NCBI GenBank assembly: GCA_022843625.1
Contig: JALHNH010000016.1
Span: forward strand, 1-64,000
Direction: 5' to 3'
Source: Bryobacter sp.
GTDB lineage: Bacteria; Acidobacteriota; Terriglobia; Bryobacterales; Bryobacteraceae
DNA length: 64,000 bases
Shown here: positions 44,941-52,381 of the stretch, piece by piece
How the letters are laid out: the number at the start of each line of letters is the position of its first letter
How positions within the stretch are numbered: the first letter of the stretch is position 1
Position numbers and translations under genes: made by a program
The notes under the pieces: generated by a model
The model's input: the letters and a program-made list of their open reading frames with translations, nothing else
What the model was told of the DNA's origin: nothing
The model's database searches: none

Positions 44941-45034
44941 AGGCTCCGGCAGTGAATGGTGTGTTTCCACTGCCGGAGGCTCTATTCACGCTATCGGCAT
45001 TTTGTTGCCGATTGCTGCCTCCGAGCGTGAATAG
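44941..45034 (-). promoter_or_regulatory. strongly structured 5' leader of the OmpA-like gene
   Basis: Three perfect hairpins occupy 94 bases. CTCCGGCAGTG (44944-44954) pairs with 44968-44978. CTATTCACGCT (44982-44992) pairs with 45024-45034. Inside the latter, ATCGGCA (44993-44999) pairs with 45006-45012. Alternative pairings also exist: CGGAGGC (44974-44980) with GCCTCCG (45017-45023), and GTGAAT (44952-44957) with ATTCAC (44984-44989). The OmpA-like start is at 44893, so on the minus strand this would be the untranslated leader. Mutually exclusive helices suggest a regulatory RNA or a palindromic element. Confidence 0.6.
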
Positions 45035-45135
45035 AAGCGAAGTCATTGCATAAGGGAAATATGCAAGTTGTGTGCCAAAGTGGAAAATTTTCTTAAGTTG
45101 TTGATTCGAAATGGAAATGCGTGTCGGGAAAGAAA

Positions 45136-45163
45136 AGAGGGAAGCCTGTAAAGACTTCCCTCT
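45136..45163 (-). terminator. intrinsic terminator after PEP-CTERM gene 45191-45856
   Basis: AGAGGGAAG at 45136-45144 pairs perfectly with 45155-45163, with a 10-base loop. On the minus strand it is followed by a T-rich stretch. It lies 28 bases past the stop at 45191. Confidence 0.75.
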
Positions 45164-45190
45164 AAGGTAGAACTTACGTGAAGTAGGTGG

Positions 45191-45856
45191 TTATGCTTTG
45201 TTTTTTGTGCGACGGCGGAATGCGCCGAGGCTGATGAGCGCGCTGCCGATGAGGGCGAAGGTGGCCGGTTCCGGAGTTTGAAAGAGGATGTCCTGCTGGA
45301 CGGCATTGTTAAAGGCGATCAGATTCATTGCCTTGGGGCCAGTGCCGTCGAGAGCATCCAGGTAGATCTGCGCCTGAGCCATCATCGCGATGTTTTCGTT
45401 TCTGTAGCGGACGAGACCTGTCAAAACATTGAAGCCATTAGCCGCTTTGTCTTCGCGGATGATTTCCCAAAGAGCCATTTGCATTGCACCTGCCTGGATG
45501 TCGGGGAGTGCCACATTGAGATTCGGGTAGAAGCGGCCAATTAATTCACGCACGAAGTCAGCCTTAGCGAGCCCCATTCCGCCGATGTTTGTTGTGGCCT
45601 GATCGAGGGAAACGACGTCGTAGTCGAGAATCGATGGGGAGACCGGTTGCAGGGGCTCAAGACAAAACGTGAGGTAGTTGAAGCTATTATCGATTCGCAT
45701 GTTGAGCATGCTGAATCCGGGGCTTGTCCAATTTGCTCCGCCGTCTACAGTGCGTTGGGCGGAACCGCTGTTGGGGGCACTGATGAATTGGACTTTGATG
45801 GTGGAGGCAGAGAGCGAGGTGGTTAGGGCGAGGATCGCAAAGAATATTTGTTTCAT
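45191..45856 (-). CDS. PEP-CTERM surface protein with possible Cys-Gln thioester domain
   Basis: A 221-residue exported protein (signal 1-18, MKQIFFAILALTTSLSAS). The C-terminus has the exosortase signal: PEPATFAL, a membrane helix and the Arg-rich tail RRRTKNK. The body has FCLEP with C65 and MQMALWEII with Q126. In many PEP-CTERM proteins and pilus-tip adhesins, this C...Q-x-A-[IL]-W pattern marks a self-formed Cys-Gln thioester. That is an inference here. The GTG at 45865 also opens the frame; the ATG at 45856 gives the better signal. A shared upstream element lies at 45902-45927. Confidence 0.85.
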   Translation of the reverse strand: MKQIFFAILALTTSLSASTIKVQFISAPNSGSAQRTVDGGANWTSPGFSMLNMRIDNSFNYLTFCLEPLQPVSPSILDYDVVSLDQATTNIGGMGLAKADFVRELIGRFYPNLNVALPDIQAGAMQMALWEIIREDKAANGFNVLTGLVRYRNENIAMMAQAQIYLDALDGTGPKAMNLIAFNNAVQQDILFQTPEPATFALIGSALISLGAFRRRTKNKA

Positions 45857-45901
45857 GTAGTTCACAACCTGATATTAGGAATAGGCTAGAACTAGTACTA
45901 T

Positions 45902-45957
45902 GGCTTAAAAGTTTATCCAGTACTAGGTTTAATTCTGTAAAAGTCCTAGTACTGGAT
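45902..45957 (-). promoter_or_regulatory. PEP-CTERM upstream element with 13-base inverted repeat
   Basis: ATCCAGTACTAGG at 45915-45927 is the exact reverse complement of 45945-45957 (17-base loop), and ACTAGTACTA recurs at 45891-45900. Read toward the PEP-CTERM gene (45856), the 45902-45927 copy is CCTAGTACTGGAT followed by AAACTTTTAAGCC. The same kind of sequence stands upstream of the other two PEP-CTERM genes (46651-46674 and 48274-48300), which suggests a regulator site. Confidence 0.55.
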
Positions 45958-46059
45958 GCCAGGCTGCAGGATCTGTTTGTTTACTTTCAATCAGATGGCA
46001 AGGATGTCTCAAGGATGGCGGAACTCATTCACCCTAGACGATGGAGTGACGATGTAGTG

Positions 46060-46557
46060 CTAAGGGATATCTGAGACTGGTACGCCTTTTGTATCGCCGA
46101 AGGTTGCGAAACGGATATAGGCGATCAAATCGGCGAGTTGCTCGCGCTTGAGGCCTCGGGATTCTGGAGGGTGCTTCCAATTCCCATTGTCTTTGGCGCT
46201 CTTGATATCAGATGGAGAAAGAGCGACTTTTACGGGAGGATTCTTCGACAGATCGAAATAGTCTTCGCCGGATTTGATGGCCGGGAAGGATTTACGCGTT
46301 TCCTGCGAGATCTCCTTGACGTACTGGGTGCGTGTGGCAAGGATTCCCATGACGACGGCTCGGGGGTGTAAACGGCCCATGGTTTTGAGGTCTGGGCCTA
46401 CGGCGGAACCAAGGTCATCGAGTTGGTGGCAGGTGGAGCAAGCCGATCCGGAGGCGCTTTTTAGGGCGAACAGTTCTTTTCCGCGTTTTGCTTGTTCGGG
46501 AGGATCTGCGGCGAATGCCGCGAGAGAGGAAATTAAAGCCAGTGTAAGATACCGCAT
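46060..46557 (-). CDS. secreted monoheme cytochrome c
   Basis: A 165-residue protein with a signal peptide (1-17, ending AFAAD) and one c-type heme site, CSTCH at 40-44, in a class I-like fold. HLPPESRGL or the later MGILATRTQ can provide the axial Met; the distal ligand is not certain. The open frame extends further upstream, but the ATG at 46557 has an AGAGG-type site and begins a clean signal peptide. It may shuttle electrons in the periplasm. It lies between the PEP-CTERM genes with divergent orientation to the 46805 gene. Confidence 0.82.
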   Translation of the reverse strand: MRYLTLALISSLAAFAADPPEQAKRGKELFALKSASGSACSTCHQLDDLGSAVGPDLKTMGRLHPRAVVMGILATRTQYVKEISQETRKSFPAIKSGEDYFDLSKNPPVKVALSPSDIKSAKDNGNWKHPPESRGLKREQLADLIAYIRFATFGDTKGVPVSDIP

Positions 46558-46650
46558 GTTTGCGACCTCTTTTCGTATCCAGCATACACCCGTCTGTAGA
46601 GAAATGGGGAGAATAACCTCCATCAAAGGTCTTCCCACAAAATTGAACGT

Positions 46651-46674
46651 ACCGGTACTGAATACAAATTTGGC
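46651..46674 (+). promoter_or_regulatory. PEP-CTERM upstream element, second copy
   Basis: CCGGTACTGAATA followed by CAAATTTGGC lies about 130 bases upstream of the PEP-CTERM gene at 46805. It matches the G-T-A-C-T-G-[GA]-A-T-A core and the following T-rich block seen upstream of the other two PEP-CTERM genes. It is the weakest of the three copies. Confidence 0.4.
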
Positions 46675-46804
46675 TGAGAGCGATCTCCGCAATAGCTCCT
46701 ATAAAAGTGGGCCAGTGAAGATAGATTCCCGGCCTCAATATTTCGCCCTGGCGATGCTACTCGCCGAAACATCCACCCTTCCCGTTCAAGAAAGGTAGTC
46801 TACC

Positions 46805-47419
46805 GTGAAATCATTTGTCGTTCTTTTTGTTTTGTGCGCCGCCCCACAAATAAATGCAGCAGTTGTGGTTCAGTCTTCAGGTCCAGGTCCATGTAACGTC
46901 ATGGCGTCGGATCTTCCTCGGTTAATCGCTTCTGCAGGCTACAATATGATTCCCAGTGGAGGATCTTGCCTGGTGCAGGTGGATTTTATCTTTCAAGTTT
47001 CAGGTCCTCTTAGACTTGGTGAATTGGAAGTAATCTACACGAAGGATGGCAATGCATCTGCTGGCATCTATGGTCTGGATTCGGAAATCCAGCTTGCAGG
47101 GTCCGGGATGAGGCCCGGGATGGATTTTGGCGGATTTCAAAATATCGAGATCCTGTTTGGCCGGCCGTACCGCGGTAGATTGTCCGCGATGGCCAACAAT
47201 AACGGGATATTTTGGAATTACGGCGGAATTTCTACGTTGGACTTAAGGGCGTTTGACATCAGCAGCCCATTCAGAAGGCCTGTAGAGATATCTTACTTTT
47301 CGCAGGTTCCGGTTGCCGAGAACGTTGAGACCCCTGAGCCTTCCACGTATGCCATGGTCGCCGGCACACTGGCTCTTCTGATTTGCGGGCGTAAGGTTGT
47401 ATTGGGAAAGAAAAGGTAG
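46805..47419 (+). CDS. PEP-CTERM surface protein
   Basis: A 204-residue exported protein opening at GTG 46805 (signal about 1-19, MKSFVVLFVLCAAPQINAA). The C-terminus shows the sorting signal: PEPSTYAMVAGTLALLICGRK, with a membrane helix and a basic end (VVLGKKR). The middle is beta-rich with many Gly, Asn and Asp residues, consistent with an extracellular adhesin-like domain, but I know no closer family. Exosortase would cleave the motif and attach or release the protein. The exosortase gene is not in the window. Confidence 0.85.
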   Translation: MKSFVVLFVLCAAPQINAAVVVQSSGPGPCNVMASDLPRLIASAGYNMIPSGGSCLVQVDFIFQVSGPLRLGELEVIYTKDGNASAGIYGLDSEIQLAGSGMRPGMDFGGFQNIEILFGRPYRGRLSAMANNNGIFWNYGGISTLDLRAFDISSPFRRPVEISYFSQVPVAENVETPEPSTYAMVAGTLALLICGRKVVLGKKR

Positions 47420-47546
47420 GTTGGAATGAAAATTCGTCCGCAGATCCAACGGAACGGCGGAGGGAGTGCCCGCACGGCGGGCGAAGAGGGCTTACACAAG
47501 CTAACGACACACCTAGAATAAGCTGCGCCGGAGGCCAAGAACAGCA

Positions 47547-47576
47547 AAAAGGCCTCGCCAAGAAGCGAGGCCTTTT
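47547..47576. terminator. bidirectional intrinsic terminator
   Basis: AAAAGGCCTCGC at 47547-47558 pairs perfectly with 47565-47576 (6-base loop), a 12-base stem with T-runs on either strand. It serves the plus-strand gene ending at 47419 and the minus-strand gene ending at 47607. Confidence 0.9.
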
Positions 47577-47606
47577 ATAAATCGCAGGTTCCGCAAAAAG
47601 CCAGAT

Positions 47607-48188
47607 TTAGTTCTTGTATCGACGCTTCAGGCTCAAGCCGCCTGCGATAGCAATGGTACACAAAGCGACTGTTGACGGTTCTGGCACTTCACTAGTGTTG
47701 TTAGACTCAGCCGAAACAAGGAAGGCGGTAACTGCAAAGAAGTTTGTCTCAGCGATCACGTCTGTCGAGTTAACGGCAAATTGGAATTGAACAGGGCCGA
47801 TGTAGGGCGCAATCGAAGGGTTTACAGAACCAGATAGCAGAGCTCCAGTGGCTGTAACAAAAAACGTTCCGCCTGAAAAAGAGATCGTGTTCCTGTCGAA
47901 GGTCAAGTCAAACGAACTTTCCTGAACTGGAGAATCCAAACCACGCAATACTAAATTTCCAAATGCAGCATTGGCGAAGAAATCTGTGAGGAGTGTGGAA
48001 TTCACTGAATCTGTCAGAATGGCACCGCCGCCCGGTGTCCGGAAATCGGCATCGATAATGTTGAGCGATACATCGATGATGACGGTTGCCTGGATCGTGC
48101 CCGAAGACGGTGTGAGGGTGGCTCCAAACATTGGAGACAACATCGACAAGCCTAAAAAGAAAGTGCTGTGTAAAATTTTTTTGACCAT
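47607..48188 (-). CDS. PEP-CTERM surface protein
   Basis: A 193-residue exported protein (signal about 1-22, ending MFGATL) with a C-terminal sorting signal: PEPSTVALCTIAIAGG, a hydrophobic helix and the basic KRRYKN end. The body (about 25-160) is a beta-rich, Thr/Ser/Gly-rich extracellular domain of the kind called choice-of-anchor in similar proteins. It is the third such gene in this stretch. It is divergent from the xylanase, with the shared element at 48274-48300 between them. Confidence 0.85.
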   Translation of the reverse strand: MVKKILHSTFFLGLSMLSPMFGATLTPSSGTIQATVIIDVSLNIIDADFRTPGGGAILTDSVNSTLLTDFFANAAFGNLVLRGLDSPVQESSFDLTFDRNTISFSGGTFFVTATGALLSGSVNPSIAPYIGPVQFQFAVNSTDVIAETNFFAVTAFLVSAESNNTSEVPEPSTVALCTIAIAGGLSLKRRYKN

Positions 48189-48273
48189 CTGTCTGATTCC
48201 TTGCTGTGCTTAGAAAAGCAGTACTTCGTTTTGAACTGGTAGTGAGTTTAGCACTAGTGGGCTAGGACTTCAA

Positions 48274-48300
48274 GCCTTAAATTACCAGTACTTTTCTAGG
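48274..48300 (-). promoter_or_regulatory. PEP-CTERM upstream element, third copy
   Basis: Read on the minus strand it is CCTAG, AAAA, GTACTGG, TAA, TTTAAGGC. This is close to the element at 45902-45927, with a four-base insertion in the centre. It lies 86-112 bases upstream of the PEP-CTERM start at 48188. A separate inverted repeat, ACTGGTA with TACCAGT, flanks a palindromic CACTAGTG just downstream of it. Confidence 0.5.
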
Positions 48301-48481
48301 TAAAATAGAAGTCATCTCTAATGCAATATTGCGATGCAAACCAGTGGAGGGCGGCTAAGGGAAGGACGATACTAACTCAGTGGCGCACGGTTTTGCGAAA
48401 AACACTCAAACGACGGACAGAATCGCCGATACCCCTGAAATGACACTGGAAATTTGGAAATCCCTTGGCCTCGGGAGAGCA

Positions 48482-50224
48482 ATGGCCTGGCTGCATTATT
48501 TTTCGCTGATCAACTTGATTTTTTGCGTTTGTGCCTCGGGCCAGTCGCTACGGCAAACCGTGGCATCCCGGCCATTTCGTATTGGTACTGCAGTGGATGT
48601 CTCGCGCCTTGGGGATCTAACCTATCGGAACCTGATTCGAAACGAATTCAATCAGGTACAACCCGAAAACGAATTGAAGTGGATGGTACTGCGTCCTTCG
48701 GCAGCAACATATACGTTTACTAAATTTGACTCATTGGTAGACTTTGCAACTGCCAATGGGATGAGCCTGCGTGGTCACGTACTCATAGGGGAATCCGGCT
48801 ACCCAAGCTGGCTTACGACTGGCAATTTTTCACAAGCGCAATTGAGAGAAATCCTCAGACAGCACATCAGCACTGTTGTAGGACGATATTCTGGCCGGAT
48901 TTATGCCTGGGATGTAGTGAATGAGGCATTCGATGGTGCAGGACAACTAAAAGCTACGCAATGGTTGAGTCACCCCGGAATTGGCGGCGCTGGAACACAA
49001 TACATCGAAACTGCTTTCCGGATGGCTCACGAAGCTGATCCGAATGCGCTCCTTTTTTACAACGACACGAATGCTGAAACTCTCAATGCCCAGTCTGATG
49101 CCATCTACAGGATGGCACTGGATTTCAAACAGCGTGGAGTTCCGATTCATGGCATCGGACTGCAGATGCATCTGGATCTAAACGGAATCGATATCAGGAG
49201 CCTGGAGCAAAATATTGCCCGATTCGCTGCTCTCGGGCTGCAAGTGCAGATTACTGAGTTGGACGTACGCCTGCCCGTTCCTGTTGGGGCTGCACCCACG
49301 CTGAGCCAGCTAAGTCTTCAAGCTGATATCTATGCCATAGTGGCCCAGAGTTGCTTGAGATCGCCAGCCTGTACGGCGGTTCAAACATGGGGTGTTACGG
49401 ATCGATATAGCTGGATTCCCGATTTTTTTCCGGGCACGTCGGCCGCGCTACCTTTTGATTCCAACTATGCAGCGAAACCCGCTTACTATTCCCTTCGGAG
49501 GGCGCTTGAGCCGTCTGCACAATTACTTATGCGGGGGGCACTTCGAGACAATGCCTCCTTCGCCGTTGCGCCGATTTCAGCGGGACAAATCCTCGTGCTT
49601 TTTGTGAACACGCAAGCGACTGGAAGTAGCGCATCCACGCCGATCAGTGGGTTTTATCCCACACGCTGGCAAGGAGTGGAAGTGCATTTCGATGGAATTC
49701 CCGCACCGATTCTGGCGGTTCATCGTGATTGTGTTGTGATGGCCGCTCCATACGGCATTGAATCCAAGGCATCCGTACCTGCTGTGGTGCGAGTGAATGG
49801 ACAGGCATCAAATGTTGTAGAAGTTGAAATTCGTGCGGCCAGTCCCGGCCTATTCACTGCTGCGGGAAACGGCACTGGAACAGTCCTCGCCCACTCGTCT
49901 GATGGCCGCCTCATTGATCGGTCCAATCCTGCACGTGCTGGCGATCTAGTTACACTTTATGGCACTGGAATTGGAAGATTGCCGGGAAGTAGTGCTGCAG
50001 CAGTAGCGTCGAGTCCCGCCCCACAAGCTCAGTTTCCAGTTTCGGCTACGATTTTGGGGTCTTCAGCTGAAGTTCAGTGGGCTGGAGCATTGAGCGGTGC
50101 AATTGTGGGTACGAGCAAGATCGTGATTCGCGTCCCTGCTAGTCTTCCAGGCGGTGAGCACCCGCTCCAGTTGCGAATTGGTTCAGTCAGCTCACAGGCT
50201 GGAGTTACGCTGCCTGTTCGTTAG
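48482..50224 (+). CDS. GH10 endo-1,4-beta-xylanase with TIGR03437-like C-terminal domain
   Basis: A 580-residue exported enzyme (signal about 1-24, ending CASGQS). The GH10 barrel (about 30-340) has the acid/base Glu in WDVVNEAF (E148) and the nucleophile in QITELDVRLP (E259). A C-terminal beta-sandwich (about 370-580) contains SPGLFTAAGNGTGTV, a DLVTLYGTGIG strand and a PGGEHPLQLRIGS end, matching the TIGR03437 domain typical of Solibacter-like secreted proteins. It cleaves xylan outside the cell. The frame is open from GTG 48380; the ATG at 48482 has a GGGAG-type site just before it and begins a clean signal. Confidence 0.88.
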   Translation: MAWLHYFSLINLIFCVCASGQSLRQTVASRPFRIGTAVDVSRLGDLTYRNLIRNEFNQVQPENELKWMVLRPSAATYTFTKFDSLVDFATANGMSLRGHVLIGESGYPSWLTTGNFSQAQLREILRQHISTVVGRYSGRIYAWDVVNEAFDGAGQLKATQWLSHPGIGGAGTQYIETAFRMAHEADPNALLFYNDTNAETLNAQSDAIYRMALDFKQRGVPIHGIGLQMHLDLNGIDIRSLEQNIARFAALGLQVQITELDVRLPVPVGAAPTLSQLSLQADIYAIVAQSCLRSPACTAVQTWGVTDRYSWIPDFFPGTSAALPFDSNYAAKPAYYSLRRALEPSAQLLMRGALRDNASFAVAPISAGQILVLFVNTQATGSSASTPISGFYPTRWQGVEVHFDGIPAPILAVHRDCVVMAAPYGIESKASVPAVVRVNGQASNVVEVEIRAASPGLFTAAGNGTGTVLAHSSDGRLIDRSNPARAGDLVTLYGTGIGRLPGSSAAAVASSPAPQAQFPVSATILGSSAEVQWAGALSGAIVGTSKIVIRVPASLPGGEHPLQLRIGSVSSQAGVTLPVR

Positions 50225-50228
50225 TAAC

Positions 50229-51155
50229 TTAAGCTTGCCGGTTTGCCGCATCAGCAAATAAAATCCGGATTCCAGACCTTAAATCGATCGTTGGCCTCCA
50301 TCCATACTCCCGGAAGGCTTTCTGTATATCCAGCACAACCCAATCGGGTAATGCATTGGCCTCTGGGGTGCTTGCCTGTAAAATTTCAAGTGGGCGTCCG
50401 CAGGCTTCCCCTACCAAATTGAGGACATCGTTTACGGAATGCCCTACTCCACTCCCCACATTCACCAGATTGAATGATGTTCTAGGCTTTGCCGCTCGCA
50501 AAATCATTTCAGCCAGATCTTCGAGGTGAATGTAGTCTCTAACATTTGTTGCGTTGCCAAAGACGGTTACCGGCTTTCCAGCCATCGCCAATGATGCGGC
50601 TACTCCAATCAATCCCTGCATTCTCTGCTCTGGTAAAGGAGTACCATAGGCGTTCCCTACGCGAAGTACGGTTGCATTCAGAATTTCCTGCTCCGCTGCA
50701 ATCCTGATGTATTGTTCTGCCGCCAGTTTTTGAACACCGTACGAGTTTGAAGGTCTACAGGTGGCCTCTTCATCAAAAGGGACGCGGGTTTGCCCCGATC
50801 CATAAACGGCCCCACCGCTGCTGAGATAGATTAAATGCGGTTTTCTTCCGGCCGTCCGAATTGCGTGAATCAACTGCAATAGAGGCAGAAGGTTGGCTTG
50901 GACGTCGGCAAATTGATCTGAATTAGAATTCAGAGGGAAGTTATGGTGCGCGAAGTAAAAGATGCAATCGAGTCCCTCAGCAAATTTTTCGCAATCCCTT
51001 GCCGATACCAGATCTCCCTGCATCGTATTTGGCCAAAGTAATCCTTGCGTTGCCCGACTCCGCACCAGAATTCGAAACGAGCCGGGAATCGCTTTGAGCA
51101 GCCTTGGCACCATGAATTGGCCGATAAACCCCGCCGCACCAGTAACGCCTGTCAT
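50229..51155 (-). CDS. NAD-dependent sugar epimerase/dehydratase
   Basis: A 308-residue extended SDR. The dinucleotide loop is TGAAGFIG near the N-terminus, and a Y-x3-K active site is in YGVQKLAAEQ, preceded by YLSSGGAVYG. A later GNATNVRDYIHLEDLAE segment matches the nucleotide-sugar epimerase family. It probably epimerises or dehydrates an NDP-sugar used by the exopolysaccharide locus. The frame is open further upstream, but the ATG at 51155 overlaps the preceding aminotransferase gene by ATGA and places the Rossmann fold at the start. Confidence 0.85.
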   Translation of the reverse strand: MTGVTGAAGFIGQFMVPRLLKAIPGSFRILVRSRATQGLLWPNTMQGDLVSARDCEKFAEGLDCIFYFAHHNFPLNSNSDQFADVQANLLPLLQLIHAIRTAGRKPHLIYLSSGGAVYGSGQTRVPFDEEATCRPSNSYGVQKLAAEQYIRIAAEQEILNATVLRVGNAYGTPLPEQRMQGLIGVAASLAMAGKPVTVFGNATNVRDYIHLEDLAEMILRAAKPRTSFNLVNVGSGVGHSVNDVLNLVGEACGRPLEILQASTPEANALPDWVVLDIQKAFREYGWRPTIDLRSGIRILFADAANRQA

Positions 51156-52381
51156 AGTGACTTTCCAGCAAGATCCAGCGACTGCCAAGGTAGTTCTTTT
51201 GCCTGCACAATTGCCGACCGGATAATGCTTCCAATTTTTTGGATATCTTCTTTTGCCACCGTCATTCCATTCGGGAGTACGAGGACTCTCGCCGCAAGCT
51301 TGTCCGTATTGGGCAGTTCGTATTGAATCGAATTCTCGAATGGTGTTTCGCGGTGGCAGCCCGGATGAAAATAACTGCGTGCCATGCAATGTTCGGCATT
51401 TAGAATTCGTAGAAGCTGATCCCTGCCGATTCCGGCCCGGTGCTCGTCCAATTCGGCGACAATGTATTGGAAGTTGTTAACTCCACAGGGGTTACAATTA
51501 TGCAGCCGGATGCCGGCAACATCTTTTAAAGCGGCACCGTAGCAATCAGAATTCGCTCGATTTTGGGCAAGGAACGCCGGGATCGATGAAAAGGCGGCTA
51601 GTCCCATGGCCGCGCTCATCTCGGACATTTTGGCGTTGGTCCCCTCCCGGAGAACCATTCTCTTTTCGTTCATGCCAAAGTTTCTGGCCTTTCGCAACTC
51701 CTTTGCGAGACTGGCATCATTGGTTGAAATAATTCCTCCCTCGCCTGTGCTGAAGAATTTGGTTGCATGGAAGCTAAAGACCTCTGCTTGCCCGAACCCT
51801 CCAATCCGCTTCCCTTTGTAGGTGCAAGCAAACGAATGCGCAGCATCGAAGAGCAAAGGTATCGAGTATTGTTTTGCCAACGTGGTAAGCGAATCAATAT
51901 CGCACGGATGTCCCCAGAGGTGAACGCCCAGGATAGCCGCAGTGCTCGGATTGATTCGTTTTGCCACGTCGAGTGGGTCGAGGTTGTGCGTGACTAAATC
52001 GACATCGCAGAATACGGGTGTCAAGCCCATCCAACGCAAAGCAAGGGCAGTTGCGATGAAAGTATAAGAGGGAACAATGACTTCGCCGCGCAAGCCCAAG
52101 GTACGAACCAGCAACTCCAAACCAACAGTCGCATTTGTCACTGCCACACAGTGCCTGACTTCCAGAAACTGGGCTACTTTCTCTTCAAACTCCAAAACAA
52201 AGGGGCCATTAGAAAGCCAACCCGAATCCAACATTTGTCCTATCCGCTCAAACAGTTCCGGGCGGTTGACTGGATTTGGCCTATTGACGTACAGATAATT
52301 GCTAAAAGCTGGCTCCCCTCCAAATAACGCGAGGTCTTTCCATGCGCGGATCTCAGAAGGTGCACTCAAACCTAGGTCCAT
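51152..52381 (-). CDS. DegT/DnrJ/EryC1-type PLP sugar aminotransferase
   Basis: A 409-residue enzyme that would transfer an amino group to a keto-sugar nucleotide. The substrate pocket begins with GWLSNGPFV. PLP contacts are VIVPSYTFIATA, LFDAAHSFAC and the Schiff-base lysine in FSFHATKFFSTGEGG. The active Lys is present, so this is an aminotransferase and not a PLP dehydratase of the E1 type. An N-terminal extension of about 20 residues precedes the family start. It lies between the glycosyltransferase (10-base overlap) and the epimerase (4-base overlap) genes as a sugar-modification cassette. Confidence 0.9.
   Translation of the reverse strand: MDLGLSAPSEIRAWKDLALFGGEPAFSNYLYVNRPNPVNRPELFERIGQMLDSGWLSNGPFVLEFEEKVAQFLEVRHCVAVTNATVGLELLVRTLGLRGEVIVPSYTFIATALALRWMGLTPVFCDVDLVTHNLDPLDVAKRINPSTAAILGVHLWGHPCDIDSLTTLAKQYSIPLLFDAAHSFACTYKGKRIGGFGQAEVFSFHATKFFSTGEGGIISTNDASLAKELRKARNFGMNEKRMVLREGTNAKMSEMSAAMGLAAFSSIPAFLAQNRANSDCYGAALKDVAGIRLHNCNPCGVNNFQYIVAELDEHRAGIGRDQLLRILNAEHCMARSYFHPGCHRETPFENSIQYELPNTDKLAARVLVLPNGMTVAKEDIQKIGSIIRSAIVQAKELPWQSLDLAGKSL

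Noticed and set aside
44894-45046. Upstream extension of the OmpA-like protein.
   Set aside because: The added residues precede a complete lipoprotein signal and are encoded by the hairpin leader. The AGGAG site supports the ATG at 44893.
47461-47482. Small GC-rich hairpin (GCCCGC with GCGGGC) after the plus-strand PEP-CTERM gene.
   Set aside because: Six base pairs with a three-base loop and no T-run; the strong bidirectional terminator at 47547-47576 explains termination.
51152-52381. The DegT-type protein as the PLP dehydratase (E1) of CDP-3,6-dideoxysugar synthesis, suggested by the nearby RfbF-like gene.
   Set aside because: The Schiff-base Lys is present in FHATKFFSTG; the dehydratase has His there.
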